Of a stretch of 64,000 nt of DNA, positions 42,619 through 51,645 are shown piece after piece (the first letter of the stretch is position 1; the number at the start of each line of letters is the position of its first letter). Both the position numbers and the translations under genes were made by a program. The stretch is from assembly GCA_020638555.1 (NCBI GenBank), contig JACKII010000005.1:62001-126000 (forward strand), in the 5' to 3' direction. The notes beneath the pieces are model-generated. The model saw only the letters and a list, made by a program, of their open reading frames with translations, made no database searches and was not told where the DNA came from. The DNA comes from Alphaproteobacteria bacterium. Lineage in GTDB: Bacteria; Pseudomonadota; Alphaproteobacteria; Bin95.

Positions 42619-43518
42619 ATGAATCCGCTGGCCTCCAAGGCGATCCGCTTTGCGGGGCGCCGCATGCTTCCGGCGACGCTCGCCGGGCTGGTCTGGCTTG
42701 CGAGCGCACCCGTCCAGGCCGGCACCGCGCCGCCCGCGCGGGTCGTGTCGCTGAACGTCTGCACCGACCAGCTGGCCATGCTGGTGGCCGAACCCGGCCA
42801 GCTGGTCGCCGTCTCCCAACTGGCGCGCGAACCGCAATCCTCCGCCCTGGCGGAGGCGGCCATGGCCTATCCGACCACCGGCGGCGGCGCCGAGGATGTG
42901 TTTCGCCTGAAGCCGGACCTGGTGCTGGCCGGCGCCTACACCACCCCCGTCACCGTGCGCCTGCTACGACGCCTGGGCGTGCGGCTGGAACGGTTCGACG
43001 CCGCCAGCGACCTGGCCGCCATCGCCGCCGACCTGCGGCGCATGGGCCGGCTGCTGGGCCGGCCGGCGCGGGCCGAGCGACTCGCCGCCGCGGTCGAACG
43101 CCGCCTCGGGGCGCTGGCAGAGACCGCTCCCGCCGCAAGCCCGCCGATCCGCGCCGTGTTTTTCGACGCCAACAGCTACACCGCCGGCACGGGCACGCTG
43201 ATGCATGCCGTGATCGAGGCCGCGGGCCTGCGCAACATCGCGGCCGAACGCGGCCTCTCCCAAACCGCGCGCCTGCCGCTGGAACTGCTGGCCCTCTCCC
43301 ACCCGCAATTGCTGCTGCTGCCGGAGCGCTATGGCCGGCCGTCCATGGGCGAGGCGGTGCTGGACCATCCGGCGGTGCGCGCCCTCGTCGCCGGCAATCT
43401 GCGCGTCGCCGTCAGCGGCGCGGCCTCCACCTGCGCCACACCGGCCACCGTGGACGCCGTCGAACGGCTGGCGGCGGTGCGGCGCGCGCTGGCGGCCAAG
43501 CGCCCCGGCCATGACTGA
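42619..43518 (+). CDS. Periplasmic ABC substrate-binding protein, cobalamin/iron-chelate (BtuF/FecB-like)
   Basis: 299 residues with a signal peptide ending near PVQAG (about residue 35). RVVSLNVCTDQLAMLVAEPGQ, then FRLKPDLVLAG, are the typical signature of helical-backbone binding proteins for B12, haem or siderophores. No cobalamin riboswitch is recognisable in the 55-bp gap upstream, so the ligand is open. Overlaps the permease gene by eight bases. Confidence 0.85.
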   Translation: MNPLASKAIRFAGRRMLPATLAGLVWLASAPVQAGTAPPARVVSLNVCTDQLAMLVAEPGQLVAVSQLAREPQSSALAEAAMAYPTTGGGAEDVFRLKPDLVLAGAYTTPVTVRLLRRLGVRLERFDAASDLAAIAADLRRMGRLLGRPARAERLAAAVERRLGALAETAPAASPPIRAVFFDANSYTAGTGTLMHAVIEAAGLRNIAAERGLSQTARLPLELLALSHPQLLLLPERYGRPSMGEAVLDHPAVRALVAGNLRVAVSGAASTCATPATVDAVERLAAVRRALAAKRPGHD

Positions 43519-44518
43519 GCCAATCCGCTACCCGCTGCTGCTGGCCCTGCTGGGGCTGGCGGCCGCCGCCCTGTTTGCGGCGTCGCTGCTGACCGGCCCG
43601 TCCGGCGCCGGCATCGGGGCGAGCCTGCAGGCGCTGTTCGACCCGGCACCGGGCCAGGAGGCGCTGGCGCTGGTCATGCGCGAAATCCGGCTGCCGCGGG
43701 CGCTGCTGGGCTTCGGCGTCGGCGCGAGCCTCGGCCTCGCCGGCGCCGTGCTCCAGGGCTATCTGCGCAACCCGCTGGCGGAGCCGGGCCTGATCGGCGT
43801 GTCCGGCGCGGCGGCGGTCGGTGCGGTGCTGGCCTTTTACACCGGCCTCGCCGCCTTCGCGCCGCTGGCCCTGCCGCTCATGGCCCTGGCGGGCGCGGTG
43901 GTGGCGGTGGCGCTGGTCTTCGCCATTGCCGGGCGCGAGGGTGGCTCGCTGGCCGTGATCCTGGCCGGCATCGCCGTCTCCAGCCTGGCGGGCGCCCTGG
44001 TGTCGCTGACCCTGAACCTGTCGCCGAACCCGTTTGCGGCCTATGAGATCATGTTCTGGCTGCTGGGTTCGCTCGCCGACCGGTCGATGCAGCATGTGGC
44101 GCTGGCCGCCCCGTTCATGCTGGCGGGCTGGCTGCTGCTGGCCCTGACCGCGCGCAGCCTCGACGCCCTGACCCTGGGCGAGGACGCCGCGGCGGCGCTG
44201 GGCGTACGCCTCGGCCGGGTGCGGCTGCTGGCGGTGCTGGGCACCGCACTGGCGGTGGGCGCGGCGACGGCGGTGGCGGGCGCCATCGGCTTTGTCGGCC
44301 TGGTCGTCCCGCACCTGCTGCGCCCGCTGGTGGGGGCGGCGCCCTCGCGGCTGCTGCCGGCCTCGGCGCTGGGCGGCGCGACGCTGCTGCTGGCCGCCGA
44401 CCTGGCGGTGCGTCTGATCGCGCCGGACCGGGACCTGAAACTGGGCGTGGTCACGGCGCTGATCGGCGCGCCCTTCTTCGCCTGGCTCGTGCTCAAAACC
44501 CGCCGCGAGGCCGCATGA
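43511..44518 (+). CDS. FecCD/BtuC-family ABC permease
   Basis: 335-residue polytopic membrane protein. REIRLPRALLGFGVGASLGLAGAVLQGYLRNPLAEPGLIGVSGAA is the diagnostic first part (positions about 58-100). AGAIGFVGLVVPHLLRPLVGA is the ATPase-contacting loop. Start at 43511 overlaps the binding-protein stop; its own stop overlaps the ATPase start (ATGA). Confidence 0.93.
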   Translation: MTEPIRYPLLLALLGLAAAALFAASLLTGPSGAGIGASLQALFDPAPGQEALALVMREIRLPRALLGFGVGASLGLAGAVLQGYLRNPLAEPGLIGVSGAAAVGAVLAFYTGLAAFAPLALPLMALAGAVVAVALVFAIAGREGGSLAVILAGIAVSSLAGALVSLTLNLSPNPFAAYEIMFWLLGSLADRSMQHVALAAPFMLAGWLLLALTARSLDALTLGEDAAAALGVRLGRVRLLAVLGTALAVGAATAVAGAIGFVGLVVPHLLRPLVGAAPSRLLPASALGGATLLLAADLAVRLIAPDRDLKLGVVTALIGAPFFAWLVLKTRREAA

Positions 44519-45294
44519 ACCTGCTGACTGTTGCCGATCTGAGCGTGCGGCGCGGCACCACGACCGTGCTGCACGGCGCCGCGCTCTCGGTCGCGCCCGG
44601 TGAGGTGGTCGGCCTGATCGGCCCGAACGGCGCCGGCAAGACCACGCTGCTGCGCGCCGCACTGGGCTTGATCCCGCGCGCCGGCGGCACGGTCACTCTG
44701 GGCGGCGACGCCCTGGACGCCCTGCCGCCGCCGGAACGCGCCCGCCGCGCCGCCTGGCTGCCGCAGGAGCGGGATATCGCCTGGCCCATTGCGGTCGAGC
44801 GCCTGGTGGCTCTCGGCCGCCTGCCGCACCGCGGCGGCCTCGCCCGCGCCTCGGCCGCGGACCGCAAGGCCGTCGCGGAGGCGATGGCCACCATGGGGGT
44901 CGCCGCTCTCGCCGGCCGGCCGGCGACGGCCCTGTCCGGTGGCGAGCGCGCCCGGGTGCTGATCGCCCGCGCGCTGGCGCAACAGGCGCCCTTGCTGGTG
45001 GCCGACGAGCCCGCCGCCGGCCTCGATCCGGCGCACCAGCTGGGCCTGATGGAAGCCTTTCGCCGCCTGGCAGGGGACCGGCGCGGCGTGCTGGTTTCGC
45101 TGCACGACCTGGGGCTGGCGGCGCGCTGGTGCGACCGGCTGGTATTGCTGCACCGCGGCGGCATTGCCGCCGCCGGCCCGCCCGCCGCCGTGCTGACGGC
45201 GGAGCGCCTGCACGCGGTCTACGGCATCCGGGCGCGCGTCAGCGAGGACAGCGACGGCCTCACGGTCCGGGTGCTGGGCCGCGCGTCCGGTTGA
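44515..45294 (+). CDS. ABC transporter ATP-binding protein, BtuD/FecE family
   Basis: 259-residue ATPase. Walker A GPNGAGKTTLLRA, Q-loop WLPQERDIAW, signature TALSGGERARVLIARALAQ, Walker B LLVADEPAAGLDP, and the switch histidine in VSLHDLGLAARWC are all intact. Partner of the preceding permease and binding protein. Confidence 0.94.
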   Translation: MNLLTVADLSVRRGTTTVLHGAALSVAPGEVVGLIGPNGAGKTTLLRAALGLIPRAGGTVTLGGDALDALPPPERARRAAWLPQERDIAWPIAVERLVALGRLPHRGGLARASAADRKAVAEAMATMGVAALAGRPATALSGGERARVLIARALAQQAPLLVADEPAAGLDPAHQLGLMEAFRRLAGDRRGVLVSLHDLGLAARWCDRLVLLHRGGIAAAGPPAAVLTAERLHAVYGIRARVSEDSDGLTVRVLGRASG

Positions 45295-45312
45295 AGGCGG
45301 GCGGCGCCCGCC

Positions 45313-46302
45313 TCAGTCGGCCGGGCCTTCCAGCACGATCTTGCCGAAATGCGCGTTCGCCTTCATGTGCGCCAGCGCGTCGGCGACCCGTTCGAACGGA
45401 TAGACGCTGTCGATGGGCAGGCGCAGCTTGCCCTCTGCCACCGCTCCGCCCAGGTCGGCCTGCATCCGGCGGTTGATCTCGCGGATTTCGGCCATTGAAC
45501 GGGTGCGGAAGGTGACGCCGATATAGTCGATGCGGCGGGCCGCATGCAGGTCGAAATTGAATTCGCCCTGGAACCCGCCCAGGCGCCCGACATTGACGAT
45601 GCGCCCCAACACCTTGGTGCAGCGCAGCGAGTCGTTGACCGTGTAGCCGGAGACATTGTCGACGATCAGGTCGACACCCGCGCCGCCCGTGGCCTCCAGC
45701 ACCCGGTCGGCCCAGCCGGGGTCGCGGCTGTCCAGCGCCAGATCGCAGCCGAAATCCTTCAGCCTGGCGCGCCGCTCGGCATTGGTGGAGGTGCCCATGA
45801 CCTGGCTTGCGCCCAGGAATTTCGCGATCTGCATCGCCATCAGGCCGACGCCGGAACTGGCCCCCTGCACCAGCACGCTTTCGCCCGCCGTCATGCGGCC
45901 GGCGGTGGCGACGGCGTTGTGCATGGTGTTGAGCGCGGTCGAAAGCGTCGCCGCCTCGTGCCACGAGACGTTGGCGTCCGGCAGCTTTGCGGCCCGGCCC
46001 CAGTCGGCGACGGCATATTCGGCCCAGCCGGCGGCGCCGCCGCACATGACCCGGTCCCCGACCGCAAGGGTGCTCTCGGCCTTGGCCTCGGCGCCCAGAT
46101 CGACGATCTCGCCGCAGAACTCCAGGCCGACAATGGTGCCGGCCCCGCCGGAGGCGCCATGGGCCATGCCCGAGGCGACCATCAGGTCGGCCCGGTTGAG
46201 GCCGCAGGCCCGCACCCGCACCAGCACCTCGTTCGGCTTCGGCGCGGGCCGGGGAACGTCCTGGATCCTGACACCGGCTTCGGTGACGACAACGGCTTTC
46301 AT
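45313..46302 (-). CDS. Zinc-binding dehydrogenase/quinone oxidoreductase family protein
   Basis: 329-residue medium-chain reductase without structural zinc cysteines. VRVRACGLNRADLMVASG, VGLEFCGEIVDLG, VLVQGASSGVGLMAMQIAKFLGAS (NADPH motif) and YIGVTFRTRSM are typical of NADPH:quinone reductase/crotonyl-type members. The substrate is unknown. Convergent with the ABC ATPase gene at a distance of 18 bp. Confidence 0.92.
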   Translation of the reverse strand: MKAVVVTEAGVRIQDVPRPAPKPNEVLVRVRACGLNRADLMVASGMAHGASGGAGTIVGLEFCGEIVDLGAEAKAESTLAVGDRVMCGGAAGWAEYAVADWGRAAKLPDANVSWHEAATLSTALNTMHNAVATAGRMTAGESVLVQGASSGVGLMAMQIAKFLGASQVMGTSTNAERRARLKDFGCDLALDSRDPGWADRVLEATGGAGVDLIVDNVSGYTVNDSLRCTKVLGRIVNVGRLGGFQGEFNFDLHAARRIDYIGVTFRTRSMAEIREINRRMQADLGGAVAEGKLRLPIDSVYPFERVADALAHMKANAHFGKIVLEGPAD

Positions 46303-46392
46303 GGGCGACTATCCCGACGGCAGAAGGAAAGACCAGCGAATCAACGCGAAACCGGAGCCTGGACGCACCCCGGCCACAAGGCAACCCCGTCC

Positions 46393-46451
46393 GTCAGTAA
46401 CCCCGCCCGTCAGCGATCCTGCCAGTCAGCGATCCTGCCGGTCAGCGGCCC
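46393..46451. repeat. 16-bp tandem repeat at the crotonase 3' end
   Basis: Units start at 46393, 46409, 46425 and 46441 (GTCAGCGATCCTGCC plus one variable base; the first is diverged, the last partial). The last unit contains the TCA complement of the crotonase stop, so earlier units are copies of its 3' end. Fills the gap to the quinone oxidoreductase gene. Confidence 0.9.
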
Positions 46452-47236
46452 TTCCAGACCGGCGGCCGTTTCTCGACAAACGCGCGGATGCCTTCGCGCG
46501 CGTCGTGGTGGGCCATGTTGCGGACGGTGACATTGCCCGCGTACTCGTAGGCGTCGTCGATCGACATTTGCAGCTGGCGATAGAATGCCGCCTTGCCGAC
46601 CGCCAGCGTGTAGGTGGATTTCGCGGCGATGTCGCCGGCCAGGCGTTCCACCGTCGCGTCCAGGTCCTCCGGCGCGACCGCCTCGTTGATCAGGCCGATA
46701 TCGAGGGCGAACCCGGTATCGAACAGCCGGCCGGTCGCCAGCATCATCATGGCGTGCTTCGGGTGCACGGCCCGGCTGAGCGGCACCATGGGCGTCAGGC
46801 ACCAGAGGCCGATATTCACGCCCGGCGTCGCAAAGCGCGCCCCGGACTCGGCAATGGCGAGATCGGCGGCGGCCACAAGCTGGCAGCCGGCGGCGCTCGC
46901 CACCCCTTCCACCTTGGCGATCACAATCTGCGGCTGCTCGCGGATGGCCAGCATCATGGCCGAGCATTTCTCGGCGATGGCCTTGGAGAACTCGGCCGTG
47001 CCGCCATCCTCCATGAACTCTTTCAAATCATGGCCGGCACAGAAAATGCGCTTGCCGGTGCCGGAGAGCACGATCACCGCAATGTCCCGCGCCTCGCGCA
47101 GGTCGCAGAGCGTCGCGTGCAGCGCGTCGATGGTCGCCTCCGACAGGCTGTTGCCCTGTTGCGGGCGGTTGAGGGTGACGTGGCTGACCGGCCCCACATC
47201 GGTGCGGGTGACCAGTGGCGAGGCGACGTGGTTCAT
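46442..47236 (-). CDS. Enoyl-CoA hydratase/isomerase family protein
   Basis: 264-residue crotonase. FCAGHDLKEFME is the first oxyanion segment, VEGVASAAGCQLVAAADLAIA the second, and FATPGVNIGLWCLTPMVPLSR the catalytic region, in which the usual Glu of hydratases is replaced by Gly/Leu. C-terminal EKRPPVWKGR is classic. May be an enoyl-CoA hydratase-domain protein of the ECHDC3 type with atypical catalysis. Confidence 0.9.
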   Translation of the reverse strand: MNHVASPLVTRTDVGPVSHVTLNRPQQGNSLSEATIDALHATLCDLREARDIAVIVLSGTGKRIFCAGHDLKEFMEDGGTAEFSKAIAEKCSAMMLAIREQPQIVIAKVEGVASAAGCQLVAAADLAIAESGARFATPGVNIGLWCLTPMVPLSRAVHPKHAMMMLATGRLFDTGFALDIGLINEAVAPEDLDATVERLAGDIAAKSTYTLAVGKAAFYRQLQMSIDDAYEYAGNVTVRNMAHHDAREGIRAFVEKRPPVWKGR

Positions 47237-47253
47237 AGCAAGTGTCCTTCCGT

Positions 47254-47331
47254 CCGGCGGCTCTCAGGCCGCGGTGTAGCCGGCGGCTCTCAGGCCGCGG
47301 TGTAGCCGGCGGCCCTCAAGCCGCGGTGTAG
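47254..47331. repeat. Three tandem 26-bp units duplicating the cupin gene 3' end
   Basis: Units 47254-47279, 47280-47305 and 47306-47331. Each reads CCGGCGGCTCTCAGGCCGCG + GTGTAG (last unit with two changes). In reverse complement every unit encodes Tyr-Thr-Ala-Ala-stop, the C-terminus of the cupin; only the third is in use. Confidence 0.92.
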
Positions 47332-47714
47332 TCGGCGTCGCTCACCGGCTCCAGCCAGGTGACCGGGCTGCCGTCGACGCTTTCGGTGATGGCGATGTGC
47401 GACATGGCGGTGGTGGCGGTGGCGCCGTGCCAGTGTTTCTCGCCGGCCGGAAACCATACCGCATCGCCGGGCGCCACGTCCTGGCGCGGGCCGCCGGCGC
47501 TCTGCACCCAGCCGCGGCCGGCGGTGATCACCAGGATCTGCCCGGCCGGATGGGTGTGCCAGTTGGTGCGGGCGCCGGGCTCGAACGTCACGAGCGCGGC
47601 CGAGGCGCGGCCGGGTGCCTCCGACTGCATCAGCGGGTCGAGCCGCACCGTGCCGGTGAAGGCATCGGCGGGCGCGGTGCGGGAGCCGGTCCAGCCGGCA
47701 CGATGGATCTGCAT
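47316..47714 (-). CDS. Cupin domain protein
   Basis: 132-residue single-cupin protein. Motif 1 is TNWHTHPAGQILVITAGRG with two metal histidines and a Gln in place of Glu two residues after Pro; motif 2 is VWFPAGEKHWHGAT. This resembles the carboxymuconolactone-associated/quercetinase-like small cupins. Start at 47714 has a perfect AAGGAGG nine bases upstream. Function unknown. Confidence 0.9.
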   Translation of the reverse strand: MQIHRAGWTGSRTAPADAFTGTVRLDPLMQSEAPGRASAALVTFEPGARTNWHTHPAGQILVITAGRGWVQSAGGPRQDVAPGDAVWFPAGEKHWHGATATTAMSHIAITESVDGSPVTWLEPVSDADYTAA

Positions 47715-47881
47715 GGGCGAACCTCCTTCGGCGTCGCGCCCCTGCGACGGACGCCGCCCTCTCAGGGTGACACTCCCGCGCCCGGGCGGCAAGATTGACC
47801 GCGGCGGCGAGCGGGGCAACACTGGCGCCAACAAGGCGCCGCGGCCCGATCCGAATGCCCGGCCCGGAGGAAGGCCCGCCC

Positions 47882-50176
47882 ATGCCCAAGCTGAAAATCG
47901 GCGACAGTCCGCGCCGCGTCGAAGATGCCCGGTTCGTGATCGGCGCCGGCTGCTATCTGGACGACATGCGCCTGCCGGACCTGGCCTATGCCGTGGTGGT
48001 GCGCTCGCCCCATGCCCATGCGGACCTGGACCGGGTCGACACCGCGGCGGCCCTGGCCGCTCCCGGCGTGGTGGCGGTGCTGACGGGCGCCGATCTCGCC
48101 GGCGCCGGCATCGGCCCGATGCTGCCCTACGAACGCGTCAACGTCTATTCCGGCGAACCGTTCCGCTATCCGAGCCAGCACCCGCTGGCACGGGACCGGG
48201 TGCGCTATGCCGGCGAGCCGGTGGCGCTGGTCATCGCCGAAACCCGCGCCCAGGCCCTGGACGCGGCGGAGCAGGTCGCCGTCGACTATACCCCCCGGCC
48301 CGCCGTCACCAGCATCGCGGCCGCGCTCGCCACCGGCGAGCCAGAGCGGGTCTGCCTGGAATGGGCCGTGGGCGACGCGGCGGCGACCGAAGCGGCGCTC
48401 GGCGCCGCGGCACACGTGACCCGGCTGGCCCTGCACAATCATCGCGTCGCCACCAACGCCATGGAGCCGCGCGGCGGCATCGGCCTCTACGATCCCGCCA
48501 CCGGCCGCTACACGCTGCACGTTTCCTCCCAAAGCCTGCACGCCGCGCGCGACCGGGTGGCGGAGACGCTGGGGGTGACGCCTGCGCACGTGCGTTTTCA
48601 CGCGCCCGACGTCGGCGGCGGCTTCGGCGTCAAGAATTTCATGTATCCGGAAATGGTGCTGCTCTGCTGGGCTGCGCGCGCCACCGGCCGGCCGGTGAAA
48701 TGGGTTGCGAGCCGCAGCGAGGGCTTCGTCTCGGACCACCAGGCGCGCGACAACGACGCCCGCGCCGAGCTGGCCCTGGACGCGGACGGCCGCTTCACCG
48801 CGCTCAAGGTCTGGAGCCGCGGCAATCTGGGCGCCTATCTGACCGGCAGCATGGCCCGCATCTACACCGAGCAGTTCGTGAAGCTGCCGGGCGGCCCCTA
48901 TCGCATCCCGGCGCTGCACGTGGATGTGGGCGCGGTCTACACCAACACGGTGCCGACCGGCGTCACCCGCGGGCCGGGCTTCGGCGAGTTCGCCAACATC
49001 ATGGAACGCCTGATCGACCGGGCCGCCGCCGAAACCGGCCGCGACCCGGCGGCGTTGCGCCGGCAGAACCTGGTCCCGTCGACGGCCATGCCGCACACCA
49101 ACGCCGTCGGCGCCGTCATCGACAGCGGCCATTTTCCGGAGAATGTCGCCGCCGCCATGGCACGCGCTTCGGCGGGCTTCGCCGCCCGCAAGGCCGCCTC
49201 GGCGGCGGCGGGCCGCGCGCGCGGCCTCGGCATCGCCTATCACATGAAGGCCACGTTCGGCGCGCCGGTCGAGAATGTGGAACTGCGCTTCGACCCGGAC
49301 GACCGCCTCACCTTCACCACCGGCACCCAGGCCATCGGCCAGGGCCACGAGACCAGCTTCCCGCAGATCATCTCCGACCTGCTGGGCCTCCCGACCGAGG
49401 CGATCCGCTATCGCGCCGGCGACACCGACCTGATCCCCATCGGCGGCGGCCATGGCAGTTCCCGCGCCACCCTGATGGCCGGCACCGCCATCTATCGCGC
49501 GGTCGAACAGATCAAGGCCAAGGGCATCCGCGTCGCCGCGCAGATGCTGGAGGCGGCGACCGCCGACATCGACTTCCAGGACGGCACGTTCGGCATCGCC
49601 GGCACCGACCGCCGCATCGGCCTGATGGCCGTGGCCGCCGAGGCCCGCCGCCAGGGCGAGCCGCTGGACACGCTCCAGGAATTCACCCGCGAGCATCACA
49701 CCTTTCCGAACGGCTGCCATGTGGCCGAGGTCGAGGTCGACCCCGAGACCGGCGCGGTGCGACTGGAGCGCTACACCGCCGTGGACGACTATGGCACGGT
49801 CATCAACCCGCTGCTGGTGCACGGCCAGGCGCACGGCGCCATCGCCCAGGGCGTCGGCCAGGCGCTGCTGGAGCACGCGGTCTATGACGGCGCGAGCGGG
49901 CAGTTGCTGGCGGGCTCGTTCATGGACTATGCCCTGCCCCGTGCCGACGACCTGCCCTCGTTCGACCTGACGCTGGCCGGCACCCCCTGCACCACCAACC
50001 CGCTGGGCGTGAAAGGGGCCGGCGAGGCCGGCGCCATTGCCGGCTTCCCCGCCGTCGCCAACGCGGTTCTGGACGCGCTCCGCCCCTATGGCGTCACCGC
50101 CCTGGACGGCCCGGCAACGCCGGAGCGGGTCTGGCGCCTGATCCGGGATCAGGCGGCGCGGACGCGCCGGTCGTAG
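47882..50176 (+). CDS. Molybdopterin-binding xanthine dehydrogenase-family large subunit (CoxL-like)
   Basis: 764 residues. DSPRRVEDARFVIGAGCYLDD is the usual N-terminus, followed by VRSPHAHADL and YAGEPVALVIAET. VGGGFGVKNFMYPE, TGTQAIGQGHETSFPQ, and the catalytic glutamate in GVKGAGEAGAIAGFPAVANAV mark Mo-MCD binding. The loop normally AYRGAGRPE reads VTRGPGFGEF, which is unusual. No FAD (CoxM) or 2Fe-2S (CoxS) subunit gene is adjacent. Start at 47882 has GGAGG ten bases upstream; in-frame 47855 and 47795 are weaker. 3' end overlaps a convergent gene by 28 bp. Confidence 0.9.
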   Translation: MPKLKIGDSPRRVEDARFVIGAGCYLDDMRLPDLAYAVVVRSPHAHADLDRVDTAAALAAPGVVAVLTGADLAGAGIGPMLPYERVNVYSGEPFRYPSQHPLARDRVRYAGEPVALVIAETRAQALDAAEQVAVDYTPRPAVTSIAAALATGEPERVCLEWAVGDAAATEAALGAAAHVTRLALHNHRVATNAMEPRGGIGLYDPATGRYTLHVSSQSLHAARDRVAETLGVTPAHVRFHAPDVGGGFGVKNFMYPEMVLLCWAARATGRPVKWVASRSEGFVSDHQARDNDARAELALDADGRFTALKVWSRGNLGAYLTGSMARIYTEQFVKLPGGPYRIPALHVDVGAVYTNTVPTGVTRGPGFGEFANIMERLIDRAAAETGRDPAALRRQNLVPSTAMPHTNAVGAVIDSGHFPENVAAAMARASAGFAARKAASAAAGRARGLGIAYHMKATFGAPVENVELRFDPDDRLTFTTGTQAIGQGHETSFPQIISDLLGLPTEAIRYRAGDTDLIPIGGGHGSSRATLMAGTAIYRAVEQIKAKGIRVAAQMLEAATADIDFQDGTFGIAGTDRRIGLMAVAAEARRQGEPLDTLQEFTREHHTFPNGCHVAEVEVDPETGAVRLERYTAVDDYGTVINPLLVHGQAHGAIAQGVGQALLEHAVYDGASGQLLAGSFMDYALPRADDLPSFDLTLAGTPCTTNPLGVKGAGEAGAIAGFPAVANAVLDALRPYGVTALDGPATPERVWRLIRDQAARTRRS

Positions 50177-50883
50177 TCGTCGGCCAGGGCGTTCAGCGCC
50201 GCCGCGCCGTCGCCCGCGAACGAAGGCCCGTGCATCAGCGCCAGCGTGCGCGGCGCCAGCCCGGCGACGCCGCGGATGGTGCGCCCCATGGTGGGACCGA
50301 GGCAGGAATAGCCGAATGCGTCCTCCGCGACGATGGCCGGGCCGACAATGTCGCTCTCGACCAGGGCCGGGTCGCCCGGCCCGCCGCCGAACTGGGTGAA
50401 CATGTCGCCGCAGAGAAGCGTGCCGCTAGCCTCCTCATACAGCAGGCCGGCGTCCCAGCCGTGCGGCACGTGCGGGGTGTCGAGATAGCGAACCCGCTTG
50501 CCGTTGCCGAGGTCGATGACCTCGTCGTTTTGCAACACGCGCGGCGGGCGGTCGGCCATGTCGTTCAGCGACACCATGCAGCCGGTCTGGCCGTGCGCCA
50601 CCTCGGCCCGGGGCGCCAGGTCCAGCCACTCGTTCATCGCACCGCACTCGTCCGCCTCGTAATGGCCGAAGCTGATCCAGCGCAGCGAGTCCGGCGGCAA
50701 CACCCGGCCCAGGGCCTCGCGCACCGACGGAAACAGGCCGCGCAACCCGGTGTGGAACAGCAACGCCTCGTCGCCGCGGATCAGGAACTGGTTGAAGGTG
50801 AAGCCGGCCGGCGGCCCGATCTCGGGCACGAAGGTCGAAAGGCGAAAGACACCGTCGGCAATTTCATCGATCCGCGTCGCCAT
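50149..50883 (-). CDS. MBL-fold metallo-hydrolase of the di-iron flavoprotein (ODP) type
   Basis: 244-residue protein without a flavodoxin domain. The metal motif is SFGHYEADECGAMNEWL (HxExDE), a pattern of FprA-like di-iron domains rather than HxHxDH. LLCGDMFTQFGGGPG holds the bridging aspartate and ALMHGPSF the last histidine. Stand-alone ODP-like domains are linked to O2/NO sensing or reduction, but function here is unknown. Divergent from a TetR gene across a palindrome; GGGAGG precedes the start by six bases. Confidence 0.86.
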   Translation of the reverse strand: MATRIDEIADGVFRLSTFVPEIGPPAGFTFNQFLIRGDEALLFHTGLRGLFPSVREALGRVLPPDSLRWISFGHYEADECGAMNEWLDLAPRAEVAHGQTGCMVSLNDMADRPPRVLQNDEVIDLGNGKRVRYLDTPHVPHGWDAGLLYEEASGTLLCGDMFTQFGGGPGDPALVESDIVGPAIVAEDAFGYSCLGPTMGRTIRGVAGLAPRTLALMHGPSFAGDGAAALNALADDYDRRVRAA

Positions 50884-50920
50884 GAGAGGCCTCCCTCGGT
50901 AGCTGCTGACAGGGCATCAT

Positions 50921-50948
50921 TTTCATTATACATATATGTATAATGAAA
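50921..50948. promoter_or_regulatory. Perfect 28-bp palindrome: likely TetR operator with overlapping divergent -10 boxes
   Basis: TTTCATTATACATA followed by its exact complement. Each half contains TATAAT reading outward (plus 50939-50944; minus 50930-50925), so a dimeric repressor bound here would block both promoters. Predicted starts near 50951 (+) and 50918 (-) leave leaders of about 43 and 35 nt. Confidence 0.8.
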
Positions 50949-50993
50949 TTTGGACCGCGATCAAGTTTTAATGCACGAGCCTGTACAGTGAAT

Positions 50994-51629
50994 ATGCCGA
51001 CATCGACCCGCAACTCCCCCGCCCGGAGCCATCCGTCGCCGGGCGGGTCGTCCCCTGGCAAACGCCCCTATGTCAAAAAACGGCGCGCCGCGCAGGAAGC
51101 CGCGACGCGGCAGCGGATCGTCGATGCCGCGGTCGACCTGCACCGCAGCATCGGCCCGGCGCAGACCAGCCTCAGCAGGGTGGCAAAGCAGGCGGGGGTG
51201 CAGCGGCACACGCTCTATGCGCATTTTCCCGATGAATGGAGCCTGTTGCTGGCCTGCTCGGCGGAGGCGCTGGCAAGAAGCCCCCTGCCCGACCCGGAGC
51301 CCTGGCGCCGCATCGAACCGGCGGCGGAGCGGCTGCGCACGGGCCTCGCGGCGGTTTGGGACTGGTATGCGCGCAACGCGGATTTGGCCGCCTGCGTGCT
51401 GCGCGATGCGGAATCGCACGCGCCGACCCGGGAGATCGTGGCGCTGCGCCTCGGCCCGACCATGGCCGCCTGCGCCGCCGTGCTGGGCGAGCCGCTGTCG
51501 CCGGCGGAACGGCCGATGCTGGCGCTGGCGCTCAGCCATTTCACCTGGCGCACCCTGGTGCGGGACACCGGCACGCCCCCCGACGCCGCCGTGGAGGCCA
51601 TGGTGCGCGCCATCCGCGCCCAGGCGTGA
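50994..51629 (+). CDS. TetR family transcriptional regulator
   Basis: 211 residues from ATG 50994; the in-frame ATG at 50943 lies inside the operator/-10 and before the expected transcript start. A basic N-terminal arm is followed by the HTH: RQRIVDAAVDLHRS, TSLSRVAKQAGVQRHTLYAHFPDEWSLL. The C-terminal ligand domain is helical. It probably represses itself and the divergent MBL hydrolase via the palindrome. The effector is unknown. Confidence 0.88.
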   Translation: MPTSTRNSPARSHPSPGGSSPGKRPYVKKRRAAQEAATRQRIVDAAVDLHRSIGPAQTSLSRVAKQAGVQRHTLYAHFPDEWSLLLACSAEALARSPLPDPEPWRRIEPAAERLRTGLAAVWDWYARNADLAACVLRDAESHAPTREIVALRLGPTMAACAAVLGEPLSPAERPMLALALSHFTWRTLVRDTGTPPDAAVEAMVRAIRAQA

Positions 51630-51645
51630 GAGGGGGCAGAGCGCT

